64,000 nt of DNA from NCBI GenBank assembly GCA_949752735.1, contig OX457037.1, forward strand, positions 33,016,456-33,080,455, in the 5' to 3' direction. This document shows positions 48,791-59,454 of this stretch, piece by piece; positions within the stretch are counted from its first letter, which is position 1, and the number at the start of each line of letters is the position of its first letter. The notes under the pieces are model-generated. The model was given only the letters and a program-made list of their open reading frames with translations. It ran no database searches and had not been told where the DNA came from. Source of the stretch: Lumbricus terrestris. Lineage: Eukaryota > Annelida > Clitellata > Crassiclitellata > Lumbricidae. The translations under genes and the position numbers were made by a program.

Positions 48791-48940
48791 CCATAGGCGC
48801 AACCACCCTATGGGACCCACGGGACGCGTCCCCCCCAACTTTTGAGTAGTCCCATTGACTTTATCATTATGGTCCCCCCCAACTTTTGGGACGTGATTCA
48901 TTTGGTCCCCCCCAACTTTTAGGGCGTGATTGCGCCTATG
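48791..48940. mobile_element. 150-bp MITE upstream of GALM
   Basis: The termini CCATAGGCGCAA and TTGCGCCTATG are inverted repeats, and the element is flanked by the direct repeat ACTGCAG (48784-48790 and 48941-48947). The interior has three copies of a GTCCCCCCCAACTTTT phrase or its variants. It lies about 280 bases upstream of the GALM start codon, so it could affect the promoter region. Confidence 0.7.
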
Positions 48941-48947
48941 ACTGCAG

Positions 48948-49485
48948 CTTCCAAAAGAACCAGAATTTCACTTCAATGCGGTTTCCAAGAAGTCGAGACA
49001 GTGACCTTGTGATCGAGATTGGACAGTGAGCACGGGTGCCAGCAACGAAGTTCATCAAGCATAAAGCTATGAACGCGATTACATTGGAAGGCGGGCAATC
49101 ACTTGATCGCACTGTAATAGGCCTACTAAATGCAATTATGAGATCTGGGAACTAGATAGCCTATTATTAACTTTTATTAATTATTATTATTATTAAACTG
49201 TGATTTATCACACGACTAAACAGAGAGAATCTTGTACGAAAGCGCGTAATTAACAGGAATGTCTACTCATAATAAATCTAGAGATAGGCCTACATTCCGA
49301 CCTTATATAGGCCTAGGTCTACTTAGGGTTTAGGCCTACAATAAATTGCGCCTATATATAATTTCAGTGGTTGTCTGATCTGCATGCACTTCGATCGTAG
49401 TCCCACGTGTGTGTAGTCTAGCTAGCCTTCCTACAGATTGCGAATTCATAATTAAGCCATCATCTCTTGACTCGTTGGTTGATTA
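48948..49485. other. Upstream flank of GALM, no feature
   Basis: Non-coding, with several TAGGCCTA-type palindromes near 49,120-49,330. No promoter element can be assigned with confidence. Confidence 0.4.
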
Positions 49486-49487
49486 GA

Positions 49488-49700
49488 TTATTGACTGACT
49501 GACTGACTGGCTGACTGACTGACTGACTGGCTGACTGGCTGGCTGACTGACTGGCTGACTGACTGACTGACTGACTGACTGGCTGGCTGGCTGACTGACT
49601 GACTGACTGACTGGCTGACTGACTGACTGACTGACTGACTGACTGACTGACTGACTGACTGGCTGACTGATTGGTCGACCGACCGATTGATTGATTTATT
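49488..49700. repeat. (GACT/GGCT)n microsatellite
   Basis: Long tetranucleotide run of GACT with interspersed GGCT units. Confidence 0.98.
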
Positions 49701-49709
49701 GATTGATTG

Positions 49710-49830
49710 CAGTCAGTGTTTTACAGGCTCCTTAAAACTTTTCTGTTTCATCATGGTTGGACTGGGAGCTCCTCTGAGTGGATTGTAAGGGGCGCTATAT
49801 AAATCATTGAAATGAATGAATGAATCATCA
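49710..49830 (+). mobile_element. L2-like 3' tail with (AATG)n
   Basis: An L-K-x-F-L-F-like phrase is followed by GGGGCGCTATATAAATCATT and (GAATGAAT)n, the organisation of L2-type LINE or SINE 3' ends. It is related to the tail at 21,520-21,640. Confidence 0.55.
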
Positions 49831-49947
49831 GCCCACATGCATTGGACCCGCGTTGGATGAACGGTAGAAATTGTTTTTCGTTCCTTCTGCGGAGACACTG
49901 CAGTTAGGTGCAGATCGATGGGTCCTACGAACGTACGTGACCGTATA

Positions 49948-50126
49948 GGCAGGGCTTAAAGTGTACCTGGACGATCATGGACGGCGTCCATGCACTTGTT
50001 TTAAAATCTGAACGCCGTCCAGCCACTTATTGGCGAGCAGGCTGGAAAGGTAAGGGGCGTCCAGGCACTTCTTTTGGAGAGGTAAGGGGCGTCCAGGCAC
50101 TTCTTTTTTCCACACTTTAGGCACTG
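49948..50126 (+). repeat. Dispersed GGACGGCGTCCA repeat, copy 3
   Basis: It has the same orientation as copy 1 and is inverted relative to copy 2. It includes an internal duplication of GGTAAGGGGCGTCCAGGCAC. Confidence 0.85.
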
Positions 50127-50705
50127 CGTATAGCCTAACCTCTCGGCTCGCGACGATGAACTTGTTGTAACGTTACTGTTGTATGTTATAACTGTTGGCC
50201 TTCCGTAATCCAGACTCGAGGATTTCTATTGGGCCAACATTATCTCAGAAATGTTGCTACCCCCCCCCCTCGGACCCATTCCATTGCGAACGTTCTATCG
50301 TACCGCTGTTGACTATGCGCGTGAATTTTTTTATGATAGATATTAAAGAAATAAATATAATAAAAATGCTAATATGAGTGAAAAATAATTCTAAGAATTA
50401 CGAATTGATGCATGCAGCGATCCTTATATCAGATCCGCTATAATTCCAAATTATTCTGATGATGAAACTGTGAAGCATTTCTCGTATTTGGGAAAACAAA
50501 ACAAAGGATGTGTCTTATAGACATAATATACATGTATAATTATAGGCTACGTTGGCCAAAGTTCGGACGACTCCTCTGTTGATAATATATTAGGCCTACA
50601 ATAATTTAAATAGGCTGTCATACGTCTCGACTCTCTCGAGGGATCTACGGTACATTGAGGTCCCGGAGGCCATTGGCCTGGCAGAAGAAGAAGCGGAATA
50701 CATGC

Positions 50706-50887
50706 AACGCCTCATTCATTCATTCATTCATTCACTCATTCATTCATTCATTCATTCATTCACTCACTCACTCACTCACTCACTCACTCATCAACGAACT
50801 AACGAATATGACTGAGTGAATGAACAAATGAACGAACGGACGAACGAACGAAAATGATGAATGAATGAATGAATGAATGAACGAATC
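50706..50887. repeat. (CATT)n, (CACT)n and (GAAT)n microsatellites
   Basis: Tandem CATT units pass into CACT, then about 40 bases later into GAAC/GAAT units. Confidence 0.97.
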
Positions 50888-51940
50888 AGTCGCTAACAGG
50901 TAGGCCTAACAATTAACGATACTAACGATAAGGCTGAGATTCTTTAACCTTTTATTGAAACATCGTAAAACATACTCGCATCTTGAATGTTTACGTTAGG
51001 CCTATAGAAGAAGCTTTCAGGTATTGTGCATGCGTCCTCATTTTGCACAACTAATTTATAGCCTAGCCTATTTGTTACGCTCTGCCTACGGATTTCGTAT
51101 TCATCAAGTTGTGGCGTGCTTAAGAAGTTGCGAAACTGATTTGATAGATGTTTATCGTTTATTTTGATCTAGGATACTGTGGAATAAAATCGGAAAACTT
51201 CCGTCTTGTAGCTCAAGCAGTCATAGTCTTCTTATCCCAGTGTGAGATTCTTGGAAAAAAACGGGGGTTGGACTATTATCCACTCTGAATTGTGGTGTGA
51301 AAAGCAGACGTTTCTATATATGGGGCTCTAAGAAAGACTGGGTGTTGAAACCCCAAACCCCCGGCAATTCTCACCCTGCCTTACCCCCACAGTCGTTGCT
51401 TTGGCCTCGGTATTGAAACTATATAAACACACGGTCGTTAAGTGTCTACACACCTCTGTGCGGAAAAACCTTCAACCCCCTCAGGAAAATTGAATATCTG
51501 CTTTTCACATGTAAAGTAAGGAGTTGTCCACTGGTATGATTTAGAAATAGAGACTAAAATTAGATGATATACCGGTATTAAGAAAAGTTAATCAAATTAC
51601 CAGAAAATCTGAAATTACGAGTTTGCCATCGTGATTTCTACGCAAAGACTATAATTAAAATGTGAAAAATCGTCCACTCTCAGCGTCTCGCGCTTCAGCG
51701 GATGGCCGTCCTCGACCACCCCCCCTCCGCCCCCAGAAATTCCCTTGCAGATCTCTTTCAATGCAAAGGGAACTAGATAGGCCTAAACACTGTCAGTCTT
51801 TGCCTTGGACTCACTCTTGAAACTCCAAGTTCTTGCATGGTCTTGAAATCTTAACTCCTGCTTGCAATACTGTCTACGTCTGCGTAGCCTATATTTAATT
51901 ACACCAGCACCATAGCGCTATAGAAATTTCAGAAAAGATT
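50888..51940. other. Intergenic sequence, nothing recognised
   Basis: No open frame above 60 codons and no conserved motif. There is a C-rich stretch near 51,715-51,735. Confidence 0.5.
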
Positions 51941-51944
51941 TGTT

Positions 51945-51945
51945 G

Positions 51946-51977
<32 letters not shown>
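51945..51977. repeat. (AT)n microsatellite
   Basis: About 15 AT units. Confidence 0.97.
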
Positions 51978-51978
<1 letters not shown>

Positions 51979-51994
51979 CTGAAGTCTGCAAAAG

Positions 51995-52380
51995 CTTCCA
52001 GTGCCGGCGCTGGGGTACCTGAGGCCCCCCCAAACAAAAACTTGAGGCCCCCATACCTTGAACTGTCATCTCAGCAAAATTTCATTGGCCTATATTATAA
52101 GGGCTGTAAGACATGGTGTAAGACTTCAATAAATGTCCCTTCCCAATTGTTAAATTTTTGGGAATGTCCATGCTGTAATGGTAGAATTTTAAGCTGTCAT
52201 CTTTACCAAAAAATTGCTCCTTTTTCAATGCTGTTAGTCGTGGTTTAGGATTTCAGAGTGTCCCCTCTCCATTGTTTAAATTTGTCAGATTTGCCAACTG
52301 TAATGGCAGCATTTATAGGTTGTCATCTTAACAAAATTGATCATTATTGATGGGCAGTGGATGTCATAAGCTTCAATAGG
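51995..52380. repeat. Diverged tandem units, probable transposon remnant
   Basis: Three diverged units of about 120-130 bases share the phrases CTGTCATCTCAGCAAAAT, TGTAATGG and TTGTTAAATTT. A C-rich transposon-end-like start (CCGGCGCTGGGG, then GAGGCCCCCCC) precedes them. Confidence 0.5.
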
Positions 52381-52544
52381 TTTCACTGCACAGTTTAAAG
52401 TGTTCTCGAATAACGATTTGCCTATAGCGCGATCGCCATAGAAGCTTAGCCTACAGTTTAAAAACTAGGAACCACGTCTTCAACAGAAACCGCATCAGCA
52501 TGCCCTGTATCATACACGTAGACATCCACTGCTCACTCTCTCGC

Positions 52545-52546
52545 TG

Positions 52547-52586
<40 letters not shown>

Positions 52587-52690
52587 ATATACATAATTAT
52601 ATAATATATTTTGTATACACATATATATATATATACATACACTATATAATATATATATATATAACATAAATATATATAGTACATCATGCA
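52545..52690. repeat. A/T-rich (TA)n tract
   Basis: Interrupted TA dinucleotide runs totalling about 140 bases. Confidence 0.95.
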
Positions 52691-52967
52691 CATACATAGT
52701 AGGCCTATATACATACAGCATATAGCCTAATATGCTGCGTGATTTGGTGTAACCCTTTAAGGCTTCGTGTGGCCCTTAAATTGTTGGCAACCTGGTTTCA
52801 AACTGTTCAAACTGTTCATCAATAATAAATCTTTCAATCTTTTCAATCTGAAATAATTCTCACGAGGGCAGTTCATCATCATCAGAGGCCACTGACGGTG
52901 ACCAGAGCCACGCGCCGCCGCCGCCGTTGCTGGTGCATGCATCCAGCTGATCTAGCGGCGCACTGGT

Positions 52968-53160
52968 CTAGCTCTCAATGGAGTCGATGTCATCCGCACT
53001 CTGGTCGTCGTCGTCCTGATCAATGGTCCGTGACGTCGTCGTCGTCGTGTGCTGGAGCATGACGGAAACGGTTTTCATATCGTCCGCTTCGATGAGGTCG
53101 ATCGGTCGCTCTCCATCCTCCGTTAGGATGGACGCATCTGCTCCGTTCTCCAGGAGATAG
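52968..53160 (-). CDS. Last coding exon of an ankyrin-repeat protein
   Basis: The exon follows a TTTTCCAG acceptor on the minus strand and encodes 63 residues to a TAG stop. It begins YLLENGADASILTEDGERPI and continues D-L-I-E-A, the end of one ankyrin repeat (L-L-E-x-G-A-D) and the start of another (D-G-x-x-P-I-D-L). It then ends in a Thr run, a D-D-D-D-Q acidic stretch and S-I-E-S. The G-E-R-P-I-D-L form is seen in small ankyrin proteins such as protein phosphatase 1 regulatory subunits, but identity cannot be decided from one exon. Upstream exons were not found and should lie to the right. The first base of the exon completes a codon split by the intron. Confidence 0.75.
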
Positions 53161-53688
53161 CTGGAAAAGAAAATGTATGGAATGAAACTCACATTATGTT
53201 GCCGAATGCATTATGATACATGTAGGCCATAATTATATGTGCCTGCGAAAAGAATTATGTAATATTATGATTATGGCGCATGCGTAAAGAATTAGAACTA
53301 AGAAAAGCTGATGACCTATAAAACAGATCTTTATTGATATGTTCCTCTAGAGAGACTTTTATGGCCCCGGAATGGCTTGACAAAGGTATTGTCTTTGATT
53401 CTCGACTCTTGTCACAGAAGAATTGAATATCTGGATGAAAGCAATACCCTTTTCTGCACTGTAGGCCTAATTTATTACTTTAATCTGCCTGGCTTTGTCT
53501 TTTAATTTGATATAAATTGAATGCAACGATAGGCTACTGCCAAAGTGTGGTGGCGTCGAGAAGAAAGCCTAAGCCTCATCTGTCAGCCAATTGCTAGCAA
53601 TGATCATATGTCGATGAGTCAAGATCTTCGGCTTGTCACATATGATTTCAGTGGATTTCCAAAGTTCAACATTTTGCATTCAATTCCA
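53161..53688. other. Intron or flank of the ankyrin gene
   Basis: Nothing recognised apart from the splice acceptor at its left edge. Confidence 0.4.
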
Positions 53689-53689
53689 T

Positions 53690-53835
53690 TACTTACTTAC
53701 TTACATACATACATACTTACTTACTTACTTACTTACGTACATACTTACTTTACTTACTTACTTTACCTACTTACTAACTTACTTCCTTCCTTCCTTACTT
53801 ACTTACTTACCTACCTACTAACTTACTTAATCACT
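53690..53835. repeat. (CTTA)n microsatellite, left part
   Basis: Tandem CTTA units with CATA and CTTC variants. It continues at 54,576-54,605 after the 14-bp array. Confidence 0.96.
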
Positions 53836-54576
53836 TGGACCATGCAACGTTGACTATGCAACGTGGACCATGCAGCGTGGACCATGCAGCGTGGACTATG
53901 CAGGGTGGTCCTTGCAGCGTGGACCATGCAGCGTGGACCATGCATCGTGGTCCATGCAACGTGGACCATGCAAGGTGGTCCTTGCAACGTGGACCATGCA
54001 GCGTGGACCATGCAGCGTGGACCATGCAGGGTGGTCCTTGCAACGTGGACCATGCAGCGTGGACCATGCAGCGTGGACTATGCAGGGTGGTCCTTGCAGC
54101 GTGGACCATGCAGCGTGGACCATGCATCGTGGTCCATGCAACGTGGACCATGCAAGGTGGTCCTTGCAACGTGGACCATGCAGCGTGGACCATGCAGCGT
54201 GGACCATGCAGCGTTGACCATGCAGCGTTGACCATGCAACGTGGACCATGCAGCGTGGACCATGCAGCGTGGACCATGCAGCGTGGACCATGCAGCGTGG
54301 ACCATGCAGGGTGGTCCTTGCAACGTGGACCATGCAGCGTGGACCATGCAACGTCTACTATTCTGCGTGGACCATGCAGCGTTGACCATGCAACGTGGAC
54401 CATGCAGCGTGGACCATGCAGCGTGGACCATGCATCGTGGTCCATGCAACGTGGACCATGCAGCGTGGACCATGCAGCGTGGACCATGCAGCGTGGACCT
54501 TGCAGCGTGGACCATGCAGCGTGGACCATGCAGCGTGGACCATGCAGCGTGGACCTTGCAGCGTGGACCATGCAGC
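53836..54576. repeat. 14-bp minisatellite inside the (CTTA)n tract
   Basis: About 53 units of ACCATGCAGCGTGG with variants (AACGTGG, GGGTGGTCCTTGC, TCGTGGTCC). Larger blocks recur, such as a near-identical segment at about 53,880-54,010 and 54,070-54,190. Open frames of up to about 300 codons on both strands are artefacts of the repeat. Confidence 0.97.
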
Positions 54577-54605
54577 TTACTTACTTACTTGCTTACTTAC
54601 TTTAT
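54576..54605. repeat. (CTTA)n microsatellite, right part
   Basis: Resumption of the tetranucleotide run directly after the last 14-bp unit. Confidence 0.95.
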
Positions 54606-56009
54606 TCAATTCCGTTTGATGCTATATTCTTTTCAGAACATTTGAGCTTCGTAACCAGGGTGGTCTTTGCATTAAATCACATCAACGCGGATTCAAAGAG
54701 ACCAGGTGTCTCTTTAAAGCGGTTGTGGCAGTATTCTGCACAACAACGTTGCAAATGTTAAGTTCTGTCTGGTTGTACAGTGTCAAATAATTGTTTGGAG
54801 CTCTCTCTTGTCCAAGCAAGCTTCATGACCATATTCCATAGAAAAGAGAGGCAAAAAGGCTGACATTAGATCTGTTAAAACTTTTTCATCCCAAATGCGG
54901 AGAGTCATTTGATTTTTGAGGATTTTGCTAGAAGTTGGTGAGCGCTGTTGCATGGTGTATTGGTGTACTGCCCCAGAAGCTGGAAACGAAATTGCACCTC
55001 TCCTCTCAAACACCTATCAAGAACGATGACATGCGATAATATTATTGCAGAAGCTCGTCGTAATCTTCACGTTGGTGTTGGTTTTTCACATAAATGGTTT
55101 GAATTAGCCTACATCTGGATCCCTAGTTGTTCCGAGGGCTGTGGGAGTAAAGAAATCACTATATTTCATAGATGCGAGCACACAGCAGTGGCTCTTCATT
55201 GAGTGTCTGTTAGATAAGTGTACAACTGTATATGTGCAAGTCTGTTGAGGCCGTTTTATCAAATACAAGCCCATAATTATACACTCTGCTTCCGATTCCG
55301 ATCCCGATCATCCGACATTTGAAGACAGGCATTAACGTGCTGTTTTCAATTATCTAATAAACTTGAAAATAACAAGAAACTTTTCTCTCCAGCTCCAGAA
55401 ACACCTTCAGAATGGTCAGGACAAATAATTCTAGTTAACGTTTGCCATTGCAGTGCAAAAGCAAATGTAATTCGGCTGAATTCAAATCATGCTCAGCTGC
55501 AGCCTTAGCTTGCGTGTGGCAGTTCTAATATAAGAAAAAATGTTCAAGTTCGAGTCACCTCCAAATATACTCGAATCCTTCTAATTTTTGGCATGTAAGC
55601 TCCCTTGGTGTATAGGAACAAGGACAACTGTGACCCAATTTGATATTTGAAAATTTATTTTTTACATGGTAAGCTGGACCACTCTAATATATACAGATCA
55701 TTATTATGCTTGTTGCTATGGACAAGATGTGGTCCACAGCCATGCACCGATGATGACAAATTGACAATGCACCTGCTGCTGGTGGATACACAATAGAAGA
55801 ATTACAATCGATGTTGCTACAGTCATACACAGAAAATTTTCCCTTTGACCAATCAGTCAAAGCTTAGAATTTATTATTACAGTGCCCGTCAGTGTCTCTA
55901 GTCAGAAAGGTGACCTTAAAAGTCGTAATTATCATCACGGTGGCTTCTATAATTATATACAATGCAAACTTCCCGACTTTCTCATGCCACACAAAAAGCG
56001 ACGTGTAGA
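54606..56009. other. Sequence left of the LTR element, no gene
   Basis: Open frames of 76 and 84 codons near 54,783-55,202 overlap on opposite strands and show no known domain. Otherwise unremarkable. Confidence 0.45.
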
Positions 56010-56013
56010 CTTT

Positions 56014-57462
56014 TGTAGCGAACCAGGTTGCTACAAGCTACCTTACTTATTTACTTAAGTAAGGCCGCTATTTCTATTACGAATTCATGGGTGCTATGCT
56101 TAGCACTGATCGATGCGGTCATCGCTATATTTAGCTTCCCATGCATTTTTCAATGGAACTTTCCGCCACGTGCGACTTTTGATTGGTTAGACATCACGCG
56201 ATGTTTTAGGCGCCAAAAAGCGCTCTCTTGCGGCAAATTAACGCGCAAACCTTCAGTCGGGCTGCAGAATTGAATCGGGAAGGACCTATGCTGGTGGAAA
56301 TCGTGAATCGTGGTAAAATTGATGGTATTTTCGATTCTGGCAAGTTTTCTCAGGTAGAAGACGAGGTTCTTCCGATGTCTTGTGAATCGATGTGTAATTA
56401 CGAAGATTTCCGGCAACGATTAAATTAATAATACGCTTCCTACGGAGAAATTCTGGCATCGGCCGACGACTCAATAACTTTCTACAGGACGGAAAACGGT
56501 GGATCGGCTGTCCTAAAATATCAATGGGAACAGGGAAGTATAGGCAACCTAATCTATAGAGCTCGAACCTGAACTAAGTGTAATTAGATAAAACTTGTAT
56601 CGCTATTTTGGTGCAAATATTAGTTGTGGTGTATTCAGTCTGTGAACTGATCGGATAGGTGTGAAATAGTCAGTCTGTGAACTGATCTGATAAAACTTAA
56701 GCTAGTCAAGGGACATAGGCGTTTTAGGAAGGCCTTAATAGTGAATCTTTAATATTGTTTCTATTTTATCGGCTGTGTAAATAATTGCTAATGAACGACA
56801 GACAGTCGCTTGATTAATTCTACAATAAATGAAACTTAAATAGAGAACTGTGAAGTGATTTCTGCTATCGAATTATAATGGACTCCGACAGGGAAACGGA
56901 CAGTGTCTTAGGGACAGGACAAGAGGAAGATGAGTTATGTCCGAGAGAAACCCTTGAGTTGGGGACTACAGACAATACTGATGACTTAGACCCTGCTGTA
57001 TTACAGAAGCAAATGACTACAATAGAACAGTTTATGGAGCGCCAGAGTAGCATTTTAATCGGTCTAGCCGAAGAGCTGAATCTAGTTTCCATGCAGCAAG
57101 CCCAATTAAGTTCCCGCCAGAAAGAATGTGAAACAATGGTGAAGTCGGTAGCTGAAGGTAAAGTGGGTGATGGAGCTTGGGGAAAAGTTGAGGAATCGAA
57201 CCCAGATAAGCACCCATTTAGTGGGGCTGTTGTGAGCTTAACAGCCACCGCTGACATATGTCCAATATCGGCCCATCCTGAGGAATTTGGTAACCAGAGA
57301 AGCTCACACCCTAGGTTAGGATTCGAACCCGCTACCATTGACACCAAAACCCTTGACCTAGGACCCAGCTTTCCTCAACCGCGCTTAAGGGGGCGCGCAA
57401 CAGTAGAGCCCATTAATTTGGGGGCGGAAACGTTAGGACAGGCGGCGCCCCCGCGCGTCACA
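56014..57462 (+). repeat. 5' LTR, 1,449 bp
   Basis: It starts TGTAGCGAACC and ends GCGCGTCACA. It holds a direct repeat (CAGTCTGTGAACTGATC twice, near 56,636 and 56,668), an AATAAA at 56,824-56,829, and from 56,878 the first 195 codons of the element's ORF. An ORF start inside an LTR is unusual. Confidence 0.93.
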
Positions 57463-59454
57463 ATTGGTTCCAGCAAGTGGGATGAAGCTACAAAAGGTCA
57501 TGGGTCAGAGGGTAAAATAATAATGGATCCCAGATTTAGTAGAGCAGAAGATTTATGGGAAGAAGTGGAAAACGGAAAAGAAAATTTTTCACAAGATGAT
57601 CCAAGAAGAATGGATGTACAGATGAAATACTTTGGTGCTAGACCAAAGGATTTACAAGGTCAAGGTCAAAAGGTAAATGATTTACAAGGTCAAGGAGTAA
57701 ATACAACTGACATGTTGCATGGTCAAGCAATGTATTATTATGATACAAATGTTTTGTATAGAGATTTTGACTTTGAAAATTACATGCGTCGAAAACAAGA
57801 TAAATTAGTTAGAATTGGAATCGAAAATAAATCTGAAGACGATGATTCAGAAGTTACCGACTTGCGAGCGCTACATAGAGTTGAACTCGAACCAAAAGCG
57901 TTAAGGGTAGAACAAAACGAGGGTAGAATTTGTGCTAATCCTAGACTTGTAGTTTCAGATGGAAAATCGGGGGATTCTTCGTTGCTGAGCGACGACCACG
58001 TGGGAACATGGGATGCACATCCTCGCCAGCCAGCGACCGCTATTCATCGGGCTGCCACCTTTTCCCCCTCGTCGGTTCCTGAAGCAGAAAAATTCCGGTC
58101 ACCGAGTAATCCGCTGTCACAAGTGACTGCTTCAGTCACCTCGGCTGCTTCTGATGTCATGTTCTGCGAGTCGAAAGCAGAACTGGGAAGAAACCTCACA
58201 AGCTTCGCGTCTGCTCCTCAGATGTTCGCGTACACATCTGCTTTGAGTCGACCGATCATGTCTACGGTGTCTCTGTCGTCGGAAACTCGAGTCACGCACA
58301 GCTACGAATACGTACATGGGGCTAACAGTCAGCCCATGTATGCGCACTGCAGTCAGAAGATGGTTCAACCTGCTCCAGTCTTCCTTGTCTACGCGGAAGC
58401 AGTTTCTCTTCCGATCCAGATGCAACCGTGGCCCATGACGCGCACAGTCATGGAAAATTCTGTCAACGTCATGAAGCTGAATTCATCGTCAGAAATATTC
58501 AGCTTAGCCAGACTGAACTGTCAAGAGAACGGTCAAGGTCACTGTCTGCAAACAACTGAAGGGAAGACAGTCAGTCTTTCTTTCCCAGCAGAAGAAGTTG
58601 CAGCTAAAAATCGAGCGTCAACTGGTGGTACTGCAACTCCATCAACCAACACGGAAAAGAAAGAAGCCGCTGAGAAAGTTCAGAACTCAGCTGCTGATCT
58701 GTCGAGCGAGAAAGTAAAATCTCGTTTGAACTGTCGGCCGAACGATCTTTGCAGAAGAAGTGCGAAACAGTGTCACCGAGCAAAACGAACTTTTCGAAAC
58801 ATGCAGAACTCTCTGAGCGTTGAACCGAACAGTGAAACGAATGTCGGAATTCCTTGCCTAGTGACCAAACAGGTCACTGAGCTCATTCTCGGTCTCTCCT
58901 GGATGGTGAAGGAAGCTGTCCTGTGGCATGTAGGGAAAGGATGGATCCTTGTGCGAAATCTTCAGCTGAACGTGTCTTGCAGAAACAGTCTGAAGCAGAG
59001 TCAGCGAGCAAAACAAACTGTCTGTGACCTGCAAAATTCTCTGAACATTGAAACGAACAGTAAATCGAATGTCGAAATTCGAACAGTGCTACCAGAGATG
59101 AAAATCGTACAAGAAATCGGTGCCGTGCAGATAGAAACCGTCGAATCAGAAACTGTGGTTCCAGAAAAGAATTCTGCCGAGTCCAGCCGCTTCGAAAATC
59201 TCTGCCCTGCTGAGGTGGCAGCCCGAATCCTACGCCAACCGGATGTGCATCCTGGGGTCGATCCCAATACTTCCTTCCGGGGTGGAACTTGCCTTCCTCC
59301 AGTGACGCCATCTGTCGAATCAGTGCGAGTGAAAGAGTCGGTGTCACTCCGAAATGTTGCTCGCTCTCAGAAGTCTGATGTCGACCAGATGACCAAACTC
59401 ACCGGAGGAACAGACTCGCAATGCTGGCGAGGCTGTGGCAAATTAGGGGCGTAA
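56878..59454 (+). CDS. LTR-element ORF, 858 codons, gag-like with protease remnant
   Basis: A single uninterrupted frame starts in the 5' LTR and crosses the primer-binding site. Residues 40-95 look like a short coiled coil (M-E-R-Q-S-S-I, then L-A-E-E-L). Residues 100-195 include antisense tRNA/SINE-like sequence. A DLQGQG repeat lies near residue 258-275. Residues 665-695 contain TELILGLSWM and GKGWILV, resembling the C-terminal part of retropepsins in Gypsy elements (L-G-x-D-W-L), but with Ser where Asp is usual and no upstream D-T/S-G was found. A 38-residue segment is duplicated (near 630 and 710). It could serve as a structural (gag) protein or be non-functional. The ATG at 56,878 is the first in frame. 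Confidence 0.7.
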   Translation: MDSDRETDSVLGTGQEEDELCPRETLELGTTDNTDDLDPAVLQKQMTTIEQFMERQSSILIGLAEELNLVSMQQAQLSSRQKECETMVKSVAEGKVGDGAWGKVEESNPDKHPFSGAVVSLTATADICPISAHPEEFGNQRSSHPRLGFEPATIDTKTLDLGPSFPQPRLRGRATVEPINLGAETLGQAAPPRVTIGSSKWDEATKGHGSEGKIIMDPRFSRAEDLWEEVENGKENFSQDDPRRMDVQMKYFGARPKDLQGQGQKVNDLQGQGVNTTDMLHGQAMYYYDTNVLYRDFDFENYMRRKQDKLVRIGIENKSEDDDSEVTDLRALHRVELEPKALRVEQNEGRICANPRLVVSDGKSGDSSLLSDDHVGTWDAHPRQPATAIHRAATFSPSSVPEAEKFRSPSNPLSQVTASVTSAASDVMFCESKAELGRNLTSFASAPQMFAYTSALSRPIMSTVSLSSETRVTHSYEYVHGANSQPMYAHCSQKMVQPAPVFLVYAEAVSLPIQMQPWPMTRTVMENSVNVMKLNSSSEIFSLARLNCQENGQGHCLQTTEGKTVSLSFPAEEVAAKNRASTGGTATPSTNTEKKEAAEKVQNSAADLSSEKVKSRLNCRPNDLCRRSAKQCHRAKRTFRNMQNSLSVEPNSETNVGIPCLVTKQVTELILGLSWMVKEAVLWHVGKGWILVRNLQLNVSCRNSLKQSQRAKQTVCDLQNSLNIETNSKSNVEIRTVLPEMKIVQEIGAVQIETVESETVVPEKNSAESSRFENLCPAEVAARILRQPDVHPGVDPNTSFRGGTCLPPVTPSVESVRVKESVSLRNVARSQKSDVDQMTKLTGGTDSQCWRGCGKLGA
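57465..57482 (+). promoter_or_regulatory. Primer-binding site
   Basis: TGGTTCCAGCAAGTGGG begins two bases after the 5' LTR. TGG pairs with the CCA end of a tRNA; the complement would end CTGGAACCA. The tRNA species is not identified. Confidence 0.7.

Noticed and set aside
53823..54761. Open frames of about 120-310 codons on both strands
   Set aside because: Produced by the 14-bp minisatellite; the same residues repeat endlessly and both strands are equally open.
54783..55202. Pair of small protein-coding genes
   Set aside because: Overlapping antisense frames with no motif, splice support or codon signal.
56228..56428. Small ORFs in both LTRs (66-88 codons)
   Set aside because: Short, overlapping on opposite strands, identical in both LTRs simply because the LTRs are identical, and without known domains.
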